64,000 bases of DNA from Jaapia argillacea MUCL 33604 (lineage: Eukaryota > Basidiomycota > Agaricomycetes > Jaapiales > Jaapiaceae). The stretch is from NCBI GenBank assembly GCA_000697665.1, contig KL197758.1, forward strand, positions 58,580-122,579, read 5' to 3'. Positions 47,621 through 60,063 of this stretch are shown piece by piece. Numbering within the stretch: position 1 is the first letter of the stretch; each line of letters opens with the position of its first letter. Position numbers and translations under genes: made by a program. The notes beneath the pieces were generated by a model. That model was not told the origin of the DNA. It did no database searches and was given only the letters and a program-made list of their open reading frames with translations.

Positions 47621-49185
47621 ATGGCAACAAGAATGGCCGTTGACCAGCCTAAACAACCCAAACTCAACGTCGAGGAGTATCTGACGACAGCGTTATCCGG
47701 GACGCCCCAGGAGTTACATCCCTTCTTCGAGTCTTTTCAGAGATTTCATAGCCGCAAGTGTGTGTTTCTTGCGTTTACTAGTTGTTGGGGTATTGATGGA
47801 GGACTTTAGGCTATGGCATCAGCTTACGCTGAAGTTGTTTGAGTTCTTTGAACACCCGTTGTCGAAACCGTATAGGGTGGATGTGTTTGATCGGTTTGTG
47901 AGGGATTTCGAGGCTCGGATAAACCAGTTACGATTGGTGGAGATGGGTGTGAAGGTTTCAAAGGAGATCTCCAGTAAGTCTGACCCCCGTCCTAGAAATC
48001 TCAATGAATATATGATGTTGAAAGTTGGATGATGATTTAGACCCTGCGACGCATTTAACGTTCCTCACCGATTTACTATCCCGTATCGATACCAAAAGCT
48101 CACCGGAGGCTCACGTGTTGCTACTTTCACAAATTGCTCATGTAAAGTTACTGTATGGAGATGTGGAGGGTACGAAGACGGATATCGACCAGGCGTGGAA
48201 GGTCCTGGATGAGTTGTCTAGTGTTGACAACTCTGTGAACGCCGCTTACTACAGTGTTGCCGCTGATTACCACAAGGTCGGTGATAAGTAGCCTATTCAT
48301 AATATTCTGTCAGGATTGACAGCCATCTGTTCGTTGACAGGCGAAGGCGGATTATGCGCCGTATTACAAGAATTCACTCTTGTACCTTGCATGTATCGAC
48401 CTTGACAAGGAGCTGACACCAGAGGAGCGCTTGGCTCGCGCACATGATCTTGGGATCTCCGCATTCCTCGGAGACACCATCTACAACTTTGGAGAACTAG
48501 TAAGTCAAACATGTTTCATGTAACACGTTCACTGACCAAAGCGCCTTCCAGTTAATGCACCCTATACTTGACGCGCTAGACGGAACTCCCCACGAGTGGA
48601 TTAAGAAGCTGCTGTTTACTTTCAACGAAGGTAATATCGGCAAATTCGAGGCATTAGCACCACTGTTCCCGAAGGAGGTCAGTCCCCTGTTTACCCTAAT
48701 TGAGCGCTGTTGGGCGATTATTCACACAACGCAGCCGATTTTACAAGATAACTACCCCTTCCTCCGGCAAAAGATCTGCCTCATGGCGTTGATCGAATCT
48801 GTCTTCAAGCGAAATCCGTACGACCGAACCATGACTTTCCAAACCATCGCGGAGGAGACCCGGCTTCCGCTCGACGAGGTCGAGCACCTCGTAATGAAAG
48901 CCTTGAGGTGGGTTGGCTTCTCCCCAAAGATCTGATAACTCGCATCGAAAGTGATTCGCTGACTTTCGGTTCTTCGCTTCGTTGCGGATTTCTTGCTTCG
49001 GCAGCCTGAAATTAATCCGTGGATCGATTGACCAGGTTGATCAGAAGGCGCAGATTACGTGGGTTCAGCCCCGTGTGCTTTCAAGAGAGCAGATTGGCCA
49101 ATTGTCGCAGAGGTTGTCTGCGTGGGTGGGCAAGCTGAGCCTGGTGGAACAGAGGATCGCGCCGGAGTTGATTGCCAATGCTTGA
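47621..49185 (+). CDS. RPN9: 26S proteasome regulatory subunit RPN9 (PSMD13)
   Basis: Non-ATPase subunit of the proteasome lid. The first ATG is at 47621 (MATRMAVDQPKQPKLNVEEYL). An alpha-helical repeat region follows (FHSRK then KLWHQLTLKLFEFFEHPL, VFDRFVRDFEARINQLRLVEMG), then DIDQAWKVLDELSSVDNSVNAAYYSVAADYHK, YYKNSLLYLACID and FLGDTIYNFGELL. The PCI domain comes last (ICLMALIESVFKRNPYDRTMTFQTIAEETRLPLDEVEHLVMKAL, LKLIRGSIDQVDQKAQITWVQPRVL) and the protein ends ELIANA. About six small introns. Length and order match the family; clearly an ordinary orthologue. Confidence 0.94.
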
Positions 49186-49724
49186 GACTGGATGGACCGG
49201 TCTGCATCATGGCATCACATCCCCCCTTTCGCGTTGCGATGTATTCTTGTTTCTCGGACGCGATTATCATCTGTATCGTACGCGTTACACTCCTTATGAG
49301 TCAATGACTGGGTGTAGATCGCTTCCCATGGTCGATTTCTGTTGCTGTTGACTACAAATGACCAGTCTGGCTGAGGAGGGTGGCCTCCACGAGGATGACG
49401 GCTGCGTATGCCTAGATTATTTCAGCAACTATAAAAGGGAACTTTCGAACGAGGGAATGGCCTCATTAGGTGATGCGGGACTGAAACAACGGATTTGACG
49501 GAAGAGACCTCGTTGAAGCCAGCGTGAACCTGACGATATCACTGTTCCAATCTTACTTGCAGGCTGGCCAACGCGCTATCGTGTGCTGCCAACGTGTATC
49601 ATATACCCTCCTTGATCCCTTTCATTTGCCGTTGTCCTGGTCTTTCATTCTCGATTATCTTCCCAAACCTTTGGCGACAATCTCATAGTAGCCGCCGTTC
49701 GACCTTGGTATTCGACCACACAAT
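49186..49724. other. Intergenic region upstream of the double-Myb gene
   Basis: Nothing coding is supported. Pyrimidine-rich stretches near 49600-49700 suit a promoter. Confidence 0.4.
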
Positions 49725-52405
49725 ATGGCTCAGCAACAGCCGGACACGACGTGCAAACCACCCTCCACCTCGACGTTTTCTTTTACGGCACCATTTCCAG
49801 CGCATTTGAAGCAGAGGCGGGTCTCGTTGGCGACCCCTTCTTCACCACGCCTTGTCCCCGCTTGGAGCTTCAGGGATGACACTGGTCTTGGTGCACACGC
49901 GGCAGGGTCAAGCTCAGCCTCCGTACCTGGCAAAAAGGGAAAGATGAGGAAGATCGCCGTCGACGGAGAATGGAATGAGGACGGTGGTCCTGACGGGGAT
50001 GGAAAGGGTGATCGACCGAAAGAGAAGAGACAAAGGAAGAAGTGGACTATGGAGGAAACTCAGATGCTTGTGGATGGTTGCAATACTGTAAGTCAAGGTC
50101 ATGGGGTCGCCGCCCCACGTCATTGGTGTCTTTACTGATGCAGGGTCATTCTCCAGTGGGGAGTTGGGAATTGGAAAGCTATATTGAAGGATCCCAACCT
50201 TAAGTTCGATAATCGTTCTCCTGTAGATCTCAAAGACAGGTGTGTTGAATGTTCTTTCATTTTGAGGTCACCGACTTATATTTGGACCCTTCAAGATTTC
50301 GTACATATTTCCCGGACGCATACAAGCAACACTACCCGAACGCCAAAACCCACCTTTCATCAAAGGTTCGTTCGACTCTCCCCGACGGTTCTTCCATCTT
50401 CGAGAAGACGCGCAGCAAGAAGCGACGGCCCTTTACGGAAGAGGAGGACAAAGCTTTGAAAGCTGGTTACGAGAAGCACGGCACCGTTTGGGCAGCTATC
50501 GTCAAAGACCCCGTTTTCCAAGAACATAATCGCAGGTCTACTGATTTGCGAGATCGGTTCCGCAATGCGTTCCCAGAGCTTTACGAAGCTGCGGGGTACA
50601 AGCCCCGGCGCTCCATCAAGAAGAAGAAAGGGGATTGCATGGTACCCATTCGCGCCGCTACCGATGATCAGCTGGTGACCCACAGCACTTCGGGATATTA
50701 CAGGAGGAAACGTGCTCATACGAATGAGGGCCTGTTTAGGGGTGGAACCAAGAGCGTCCCCCAGAGTGTGATGAACTCGGAGGATGAAGACAGCTCTGGA
50801 GACGAAGACGAACTCGATGTGTCCATCTCACCGTCAGTTCCCGACCTCATGTCCGACACCTCGTTGCATCAACTCGAAGAATCCCCTTCGGAAGCCGACA
50901 TGATCGACCAACTAGCAGATCCCCTGGCATTCCAGGACTTCCTCCCCGAGTCATCCCAAACCGCCTCCGACTCTTCACAGTCACAAACCTGGTCATCAGG
51001 TGTCGACACTCCACTTCATACAAATTCATGGTCTACCGCCACGACTGGCTCCCCGACTTCTTCTCATATCTCATCGGAATGCTTCTTCAATCAGTCGCCT
51101 TTTGATAGGCGTGGAGAGAGCTCGAGTATGATTGGCAAGTCGGCGTGGGGGATGCAGGACTGGTTCTCTGCCAACCCACGCATGGATCCCTCGGCTAATT
51201 CGAGCAGCAGCTCGTCTTACATCGGCGGCCTCTCGCCGACTCCGTCATCTCCATTTTCTTTCCACGCATACACCCACGGAGTCGTGGATCGATACGACCT
51301 TTTCCCCACTTCCTTCCCGACGGACTTTGCGTCGGAAGCCGGTGTAGGAGACACCCATTCGACGTTCTCGGACCCTGACATGTTCCCAATGAACACCTTC
51401 CGAGGATTCACCCATCATTCCAATTATGCCGGAGATTTGATCTTTGGCACTCGTACCCACCAACCTCAGCATCAGAGCTATAGCGCTGGGTTCGGCAGCT
51501 TCGAGACTGTTGGGTTGGGTCTGTCGGGTATGCAGCAGCAGCAGCAGTCTGCTGGTATTCATCCGATGCAGCTGCATGGCTCTGGGTTACCGGGTATCGA
51601 CGAGCTTGAGTTGACGGCCATCAGCTTGAATGATCACGACGAGCCGGACGGTTCGATGGAGGACAGTATAGACATGAGCGAGCATAAAGATGATTCAGCG
51701 GCTGGACCTTCACTCGCAGACCTCAGCGCTTTCAGCCTTCCTCCCCAGACGATGGAAGAGATTGCGGGTCTGTCTCAAGAATTCAATCCGACGCCACCAG
51801 CAACCCCGGTCAGCTCTGCACGTCCAATGCGTGGAGAAGCCCACCATTCGTCCATGCATAGTCGTTCCGTCTCTGTTCCTCCTTTCGAGCATCGTCCCGC
51901 TCCGAGAACATCGCAAACCATGTCAAGTGCAAAGGCGCCCACTACGCCAACACGCTCCTTGTCTTTCTTCGATTCCATCCTTACTCATGGTGACGAGCCA
52001 CTCCTTCGAGGTGCTTATGTGCCGTCAGTATCCCCCGCTGTTGACCCCTGGAAAGCCTCGGGTGATCGCGACGTGCCTTTCTTGGATTTGCATTATTATA
52101 GCTCCGCCCTTCACGGTGCCGGAGGGCTTGCGAGCTATGGGTTAGAGAACGACCCAGCTGAGATGCGCCAAGGGCAAGCTTTGGACCTTGCTCAGTCGTA
52201 TACTAGTCTCAAGACGCTCAACCTTCCTGCTTCACTTACACAACACATTCCACCAATGTCCTCCGGCATCGGAGGCTCCAGTTCCGCTGGCCGGCAGTCC
52301 CTTCACCATCGCGTCCAAAGCGCTGTTTCTCCGCAAGACTTACTCCTGAATCATAGTGCTGACAATAAACGCAAGAGAGCCAGCTGGGATGGAGGCTTGG
52401 TGTGA
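49725..52405 (+). CDS. Double-Myb telobox protein (Tay1/Teb1-like)
   Basis: Three exons, 49725-50087, 50157-50239 and 50296-52405, give 851 aa. Two Myb/SANT domains with telobox-type third helices lie near residues 105-165 (KKWTMEETQMLVDGCNT, WGVGNWKAIL, SPVDLKDRFRTYFPD) and 200-255 (RRPFTEEEDKALKAGYEKHG, WAAIVKDP, STDLRDRFRNAFPELY). The remaining 600 residues are low-complexity, rich in serine, proline and acidic residues, with a Gln run (MQQQQQSAG). Tay1 of Yarrowia and Teb1 of fission yeast have the same pair of Myb domains and bind TTAGGG-like DNA at telomeres or promoters. Assignment rests on domain layout; the telomeric role is inferred. Convergent with the SHPRH-like gene, whose stop is 250 bp away. 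Confidence 0.8.
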
Positions 52406-52655
52406 CAGCCCTAATTCTGCTCCATACATTCGGTCCCCTGCTTTCGATGGACCTGTCGCATACGGAACTTTCTCGAGTCACTTATCCTTACTAGCTAGTA
52501 CTGTTATCCTTTGTTCTCCATACATCCACTTGCATTGCATATCTCCCTATAGTCCGCCCTAGTCGTCGCTCGTATCTACACCATCACCTGTGCAATGAAA
52601 TCCTTTGAATGTTCTACTTCTCCAAATATGGAGAGTCTGCGAGACCCGACTGCCG

Positions 52656-55600
52656 TCACCCAGTCAATCTTGATGGCCCTGCAATGGCGTTGAAGCTCCC
52701 GTTTTGGCTGAGAGGTTGTGCTTGCTGCGGTGGTTGATCACTATCAACTGGGACCAAGTACTCGATGTCCTCAAACATGTGGGGAAACAAAATTGCCAGC
52801 ATATCATCCGTCCTGCGAGAAGTGCGTCACGAAAGAAAGTTGCAAAGGAGATTATGAACACGAACTTGAAGATGAAGTCACCCTTCTGAGCTTTCTTCCT
52901 CTTCGAGGGAGAATCGGGTGCCTTCCTTTCGGAATCCCCTGCAAAAGCTGACACATTGAATGTTCCTGCAGCATTCTCTTTGGTGTAGAGGGAGAGGCCC
53001 TGCTTCGCGGCCAGATCAAGAATATTTCTCTCAACAGTGTCTGCGAATATTCAGCCTAATGTAGGCGCAATGAAAAAACACAATTTACCTTCTGCGTAAT
53101 AACAATACACTGGACGCTTTCGGTAAGCAAAGGAAACCTGATAAATTGATTGAACTACCTTCTGTCGGCCTGGTTTGCCCCATCCTATCGATACGAGCTA
53201 TGGCTTCAGAGTGTTTAAGTTTAGTGCGGTGGCCTGTAGAAGGCGGGGCTTAACAATACCTTGGATTTCAAAAGCGTGTTGGACGACGCTCTCCAGCATA
53301 AACACTCTTGATGCGCAGGTTACATTCAATCCAGCGTTCTCCCGTTCTCTGAAGACGAGGATTTAGCGGGGAAGGAGGAGCGACAAATAGGAAAGGTACC
53401 CATGAAGGAGCAGGACAAGGATGTCGGCCTCATTGCGAAACCTCTTGGCCGCATTCTGCTTACCCTTTGTCGAATCAATGCGCAGGCAAGAAATACCTGC
53501 GAAATATGAGGATGAAAGTGAAACAGGGGGACCTGACAAAACGACAAGCAACCAACCATTGCTGATCAAAGCATGTTCAACGACTGTGCGCCGAAGGTTC
53601 AAAGACAGCTCAAGGACTGGAAGTAAGACCTACTGTGGAGTGAATCAGCCCATGCCGAAAAGATGATGCTCTTCGCGCCGGGATCAGTTGCTTGGAGGTA
53701 AAGGAGATGACGGATTAATGACTGAATTTTACTTCCGTAGCTGCCGTGAGACTCCATTTGCTCAATAGTTTCAAGTAGTGTCGAGGGCACAGTATTGTAT
53801 TGAATTTGTCTGCTGGATCGAGGGATCGGTTCTCCGTCGACAATCTTCGGCGGCAACTCAGGTTTCTTGTCCTGGCTTGGATCTGCGATAGAGAATCGCT
53901 GTAATTGGTCTGTGTTGATGATAACACTAGGTAGTCGGGGCTCAGCGAAACCCAAGGGAGGAGGGAAGCAAACGAACCGACACACAGGGCATGCCTTGCC
54001 CTCCTTCCGAGCAAGCCAAGCTTTCATGCATCCCTGGTATCGAGGCGAATATTAGGGATGTCTTTGAAACGGAAGAGCGGACATACTTCGCAAAATACAT
54101 GCGCACTGGTGAGTCGTCAATAATGGCAAAGGCCCACGAGCTGCAGTGAATACGTACCACTGAGTAATGTAACCCCGGACAAATTCGCACCTGCATAGGA
54201 TACAAGCTTCTTCATCCTCGTCCATCGTGCCCTCATACTGGGCTTTCGCTAAATGGTCCAAATAACGGTGGCGGGCACGGCCTGTGTTAATTTGTACGCC
54301 CAATGAAGTCTCGTTTGCGAGAGCTTCGTGGATTGCTTGAGGTATAGTCCCTTCCCAATCGACAGCAGAGACCGAATCGGATATTTCCTGCAGTTGTCGG
54401 AAATACCTGAGCGAAAAGTCAGTTGGGAGCCCGACCAGAAGGATCAGAGCATACTGAATTCGTTCGTTGAATGCTTTTCTGAATTGAGCCAAATCCTGGT
54501 CTAGTTTCTCCATTAATGTCGCTATTGGCCAAACTAGTGAGCAATAGGTGCATATGAGCCAGGCCCTCCTCCGCACCTTGAGCTGACATGAGACGGCGCA
54601 ACGCAGCGGCTGCATCCATGGCAATTTTCTTTTCCGGATCGTCGTTGCTCGAGATTTTTGCGGCCACGCCGCTCAAGTCTACCATGATGGACTTCACAGC
54701 TCTTCCGTTGAACCTTTCCAACAACGCTCTTCGGGCTTCGGAAAGCTCCTTCTTCAGAACCTCGTGTTCCGGTTGTAGCTCAAGGTCCTCAGGAATATCC
54801 AGATCATCTTCTAAAGCGGCCAAAGCAGCTTGCTTTGCCGCTTTCGTAGTGCGAGCTTTCGTCTCCTTGGCGTTATGGGCTGCTAGAACTGTACGTTCGG
54901 CAACCAAGGATTCTCGGCGGTCGGCCATGAGGGCTGCGTAGGCTTGGAGATACGTTTCGGCTTCGCCCTGCGTTTCTAGAGACTGAGAATACTCCTCGCC
55001 AGTGGCCTCTCCGTCGCCAGAGGAAAGTTTGACGGTCAGCAACGAATAGATGTGGGTTCTCCATTTCCACAGCAGAGCAGACTGTTCATTCAGGAGTTCT
55101 TCGATGATCTCGTTGACTTCATCGATCTAATGAAATGTTTGGATGAGCATTGATGGGAAAGACAAGGCTATCACTAACAAGATCATGAGAGCGAATGCCC
55201 CCTCCATCCAAAAAGGGGACATCCACAAGTAATGCCTCTTCATTGAGCCCCTTCATATCGGCGTCGGCAGTCAACTGAGTCATGGCCCGGATGGCACTGT
55301 GTTCGGTCACTGTTCCGCGGGCGGATTAACCTCCGCCATACTGTGGAAATGGAAACGATTTACCTCGAAGTAAATCATGTCTAAGCTTTTCTGCGGCTTG
55401 GTACGCAGAATCCTCATCGGCAGAATGAGAATTTCCCAGGACATGATAGACATCTCCTAAGTAAAATTTGACCCGATGTAAAAGAACATAGCTGGGAGGG
55501 CGTCAGATACGAAGCTGGCGTGATTGTATGGACATCCGACCCACCAATCACGCAGCCGATGTAAAAGAGCAATCTTCTTATTGGCGTGTTCTTCGCCAGC

Positions 55601-58600
55601 AGGTGTACGAGGGAGATCGTCGCCTTCTGAGGAACTCTCATCGTCAGCCTTGCCTTTCCCCTTTCCATTATCTTTGGATGGTCCGGGAGCGTCTTGTTGA
55701 CCGAGCGACGGTTCACGCAATGATACCGCATCTTTCTTGAGAGCGGCTCCCTTAGTATCATGGTCGGCAATGGCTTTCTTGAGGTCGTCAATCAATTGAT
55801 TGGTGTCCTTTTCAGCTTCTAGCAACAGCTCAAGCGCCATCCGATAACGATTTACATTCTGCTCGTCATGTTGCTGTAATTGGGCGCGCCTCACGACTGA
55901 GTGAACCTAGCATTATTGGTACCAAGTCAGCAGAAAGAGGGAAAGGGACATCCGGCGCAGACATACTTTGAGCTTCCTGTTCTCCATCATATTCCTCCAG
56001 TTCGTATCCTTCATCCCTTCAAGGACTTCGGCCATAGTCTTCAACCCGCCAGGTTTGTTCAGCTTATCACGTTGGTTTTGCAGTTGTCCGACTTGAGGAT
56101 GAGTGCATATACCTCGTAGCTTGCGAAGCCACGTGCGAAGAACGGAAGCGTCGACCTGCCAGCCTTCCGAGGCCGCAACTCCACGGGCGTCAAGGCCAAG
56201 TTCGTCCAATGCTTGTTCTAGATTCTGGTCATACACCTGATAACAAACACCCCACAAGTCAGGTTCGAAAGCTTCTGACTAAATGGGGTAGAGACAACGG
56301 CGTACATGTCTCTCAACCTTCCCCAATTCCACGCCTACGAGAAACCGAGTTTGCTCAGGAATAGTGAGTTCGTCTTTGACAGCCAACTTCATCGTCCTTG
56401 AAAATAGGTGGTGACGGTCAATATGAGTAGTGCCGTTGTAAGATGTAACCAACCTGACAGCGAATCGCTTGAACAGTGCCTCAAACTGAGAGGCGAAGCC
56501 TGGTTTCAGAAGGCGAGCCCACATCCTCGGGTTAGTCACATTATCGACGCGTAGGAACCTAGGCACCACAATAATCAACGAAACGTCCACAACATTTCTC
56601 CCAGACCGACTCACTTCATAACATGCACCAAATCCGCCGTACTAGCCCTCGCTGGAGTCCCGCTCACAGCGAACGAAGAAAGCCTCGGTATAAGTCCAAC
56701 CATCTCTTCGGTCTTCCCACCCCCAACCATCTGAACTTCATCCATCATAACCCGATACCACTCGCACATCACCACAGGACTTCTCGGCCTCTCGACATTT
56801 GAATACACGGCTACGTCTCGACGGGGGCGAATGGGAGGTGCTCGTGCTACTCCCAATTCGGATTGGAGGACGGGGTAGGTGGTGATACAAATGTCAAACG
56901 TGTGGACGAACGAACACCAATCTAAGATGTCTTCCTCGATTGCGTCTTCCTTTCCTGAGGGGTGATCTTCATCGTCGACGTCCATGGAGTCTTCGTCAGA
57001 ATCTGAGTCTTCACGCTTATCCACCCTCGCTTTCCCCTTCGACCTTGCAGTCCTGGACTTCCCATTCGTCTTTGCTTTGGCCTTTGCTTTCCCTTTCTTC
57101 GCAAGCTTACGCCTTCTCTCTCGTTCCTCATCGACATCATCTTCTGTGATCGGGATGTTTAGCTTGCTCCAACCATCATACACCAAAACTTTTAGTGTGG
57201 GAGCGTGACGAGCTAATTCATCCACCCATTGGGCAGCTAGGGCAGGGGGGGTGACGATGAGGGTGGTCTAAACAAGGTATCACCATGAGTACAAAGCAAA
57301 AGAACAGAGCCATCAAGATGTAAGGAGGGTCTACCTTAATCTCTTTCACCTCAACCCTCGCTTCACGATCCCACCTTCCCTTCTTCTGGGGGCTTCTACC
57401 TTCGTCGGCAGGATTAAGCAAAACGAGACTCATACACTCAACAGTTTTGCCAAGGCCAGGTTCTTCAGCAAGGATACCTCCAAGCGGAGCATCCTCGACA
57501 GGGAGGGTGGGTGAGAGCCGGCCTGTAAGGCGATGGAAGTACCAAAACGAAGGCGCTTCGTCATCATCGATTTGAGCAGAGACTTGTTCCCAAAAAAGGG
57601 GCCATTCTGGAGGCGACAACGACGAGGTGGAGGAGGAGGGAGAAGACGACGAGCTCGTAAAAGGAATGGGAACGACTTCCCCCATATCATTAACGGTCTT
57701 CCCCTCCCTTTTTAACATCCACGCGACACTCCTCCTTTGGAAAGGTAGAAGAGTAGGTCCCAGCTGGTCCGGTTGCATCCTCTCTTCAGCTTCTTTCGAA
57801 TCAAGAGAAGGCGCAGGACCGAGGACGTCAAATAAGAAAGGGATATCCGTCGATCCATGATAGTTTGAAGGAACGTCCGAAGTAGGCGGGAAGATGTATG
57901 ACAACAGACGTCGCTGAGCTTCCTCTGCTTCGGTCACTTTGCTCTTCGTAGGGAGTGCAATAGGTGCAAAGATAGCTGGGAGCAGGGTAACGGTGACCTC
58001 AAGTCGCACTCTGTAAGGCATTTCGCCTTGAGTAGAATCCCACGACGTAGGAGGAAGCGTCACCAGAAAAAGCTCGGCGTTCATCTGGACGCGAGACAGC
58101 GCTTGGAGAGTGAAGCAGGTAGCCAACAAGTCCAAATGAGAGGGAGAACGGTAGTCGTGAGAATCCAAGTCGAAACTGGTGTCGATTCGAGGGACGAAGA
58201 GTGTTGAGTTGACTGGGTTGATATCTTCTTCGACCGCGATTCTGACTTTGCAATTCGACTTCCAACAAGGAACTACCTTCGGACCAATCCTGGGGGGCTT
58301 GCTGAAGCCAAAAGTCCGCCCCCCGAGTTGCCGTAGATGGACCGGGCCCAAGGCAAAAGTCTTGGGATCGGTTTCACCATCACATTCCTCTCGAAGGAGG
58401 GTCTGCAAAGCTTCTTCTTCGGCAGCCCACTGCTGTTCGATGTCGGCAGAGGGCAAATTGGCGGCACCGTTATCTGAGAAGACGTCTGTAGAGAACCCAA
58501 TATCGAAAATGTGTCGATAAATTGGAACAGAAATATTATTGCTGCTGGAAGTAGAACCATCCAACAACACGGACTCCGAACCGAAGTCAGCCGCCTTCGC

Positions 58601-58951
58601 TCGTTTATTGGGTCCCGATTGCGCGGGAGATGCCGCTCGTTTCTTCCCTGCTTTGACAGACAAAGGCGTGTCCCCAGATGAGGCACGGAGCAACTCAATC
58701 AATTGGCTGACGTTGAGATTGGGTCGCACGTCTTTACCCGCGAGATCGGGCCAGAACTGGGCGGGGGCCGTGCGGAGTGATTCGTGATGGTGTGTAGTTT
58801 CCACCCGCATTGGCGCCGACGATGGTGCGCTCGACAGATGGTGGTGGTGGTGGTGAGAGGAAGAAACGTGCACCGCCTGATATTGGCGCGACGGTTCCGG
58901 TAATTTGATGACTAACCCTCGCGACGCGTCAGTCACGGGTTGACATTGCAA
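52656..58951 (-). CDS. SHPRH/Irc20-like SNF2 ATPase and RING E3 ubiquitin ligase
   Basis: Large nuclear protein combining DNA translocase and ubiquitin ligase activity, linked in relatives to PCNA polyubiquitination or genome stability. Order from the start at 58951: a long N-terminal region; first ATPase lobe with LGPTLLPFQRRSVAWML, the Walker loop EEPGLGKTVE, a long charged insert (KKGKAKAKAKTNGKSRTARS), FDICITTYPVLQSELG, the DEVQ box and SGTPARAST; a helical middle (YDQNLEQALDELGLD, QQHDEQNVNRYRMAL, LLWKWRTHIYSLLTV); the RING CILCRCEF..GYITQ..CAH.FCEGC..WL..CPVC; then the second lobe (IIFSAWADSLH, CLRIDSTKGKQNAAKRF, GLNVTCASRVFMLE, QAIARIDRMGQT). The last exon restores TDDMLAILFPHMFED and the stop at 52656. 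Many short introns. The loop EEPGLGKT has a proline where most SNF2 proteins have Met or Gln. Confidence 0.9.
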
Positions 58952-59181
58952 ATGGTATTGTGAGTCGCGTCCAGTCGCGTTGATGTGACTCGATCTTCAA
59001 TTTTTGGAAGCTAACCTACTACTAGAAAGCACCGAATCACACAGAAGGCTCGAACTACGAGCGAACTTGAGCCCTCAGCAGCAGGATGATATCAACAAGT
59101 CGTGGCGTAACACTAGAGGAAGTAGAGGAAAACAAACTGAATCCCCCAGAGCCCCTTATCCGTCCTCTGGCTCCCATACAC

Positions 59182-60063
59182 TCAAGATACCAACCTACTA
59201 TCCTCGTGCTTTTCGTTCCATTCCTTCGAAATAGAACGCATACCCTCGGTATGTCTACAGAGCCTGAGAAAATCGCGAAGGTCACCCATCACGCGTTGCC
59301 ACTCGATATCCTCTCCATATATATTCGGGTTGCCAAAGTCAACGAAGATGGGTTGCGGTGAAGTAGACGGAGTGGGTGTTGGTACGAGAGAGTTAGAAGG
59401 TGTGGGAGAGGTGTAAACGATGATGTTATCCGAACGAATGCCTCCGTGAACACAACGAGCGCATCGCATATGGTAGATAGAGGTTAGGACGGAGACATAC
59501 TGTCAAGGGGATCAGGTTCACTACCCGCGGGGTTAGAGGACATGTAGGGACTCACTCCACTCTCCTGTATCACAGGATTATCTTGATTATGGCGACGAAG
59601 GTTCTGAAATCACACCCAGGGACATATTCCATTGTATGCTTCCAAGCCTGCTCTCCACATGGTAGCTCAAACTAAATGAACTCGAATTGATCAATAAACT
59701 CAAATCACGCAGGTTGGGACTTACGTTGAAAATTCCGTACGACCAGGCTACTACCGATGCCTGCAAGGGTCGTAAATGGCTGAACGCATGAGCTTCTTTC
59801 CGAGCCATCCAGTCGATTGGACAGTACTTATCCGTCAGTAAGGCAGAAACCTTCCCATTCAGGGAGGGGGGCGAGGCTTTCTTGGAATATCTTGAGTACG
59901 ACAAAGGGATTGATTGGTGCGAAGGATGATGGACTCGCAGAGTGGGATCACGATGGTGATGTATCTTGTGGTAACTCTTCTGTCACACTTCCATACTTTT
60001 GCATACCGATCTGATCCGCATTGGAGGGCCTCCACAAGTCGTAGTCTCAAAGACTCCGCCTTG
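59182..60063 (-). CDS. Protein kinase-like (possibly inactive) protein
   Basis: Short exons give a kinase-like N lobe: LVEALQCGSDRYAKVWKC resembles a glycine-rich loop segment and VVLKIFQESL carries the usual lysine. They are followed by ARKEAHAFSHLRPLQASVVAWSYGIF and FELPCGEQAWKHTMEYVPG (hinge). The catalytic loop reads VHGGIRSDNIIV, with Gly where HGDIRxDN has the catalytic Asp. The C-terminal part continues PIFVDFGNPNIYG, where DFG is retained, to a stop at 59182. Proteins of this short kind are expanded in Agaricomycetes. The loss of the Asp suggests a pseudokinase. Start and first exons are approximate. Confidence 0.55.
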
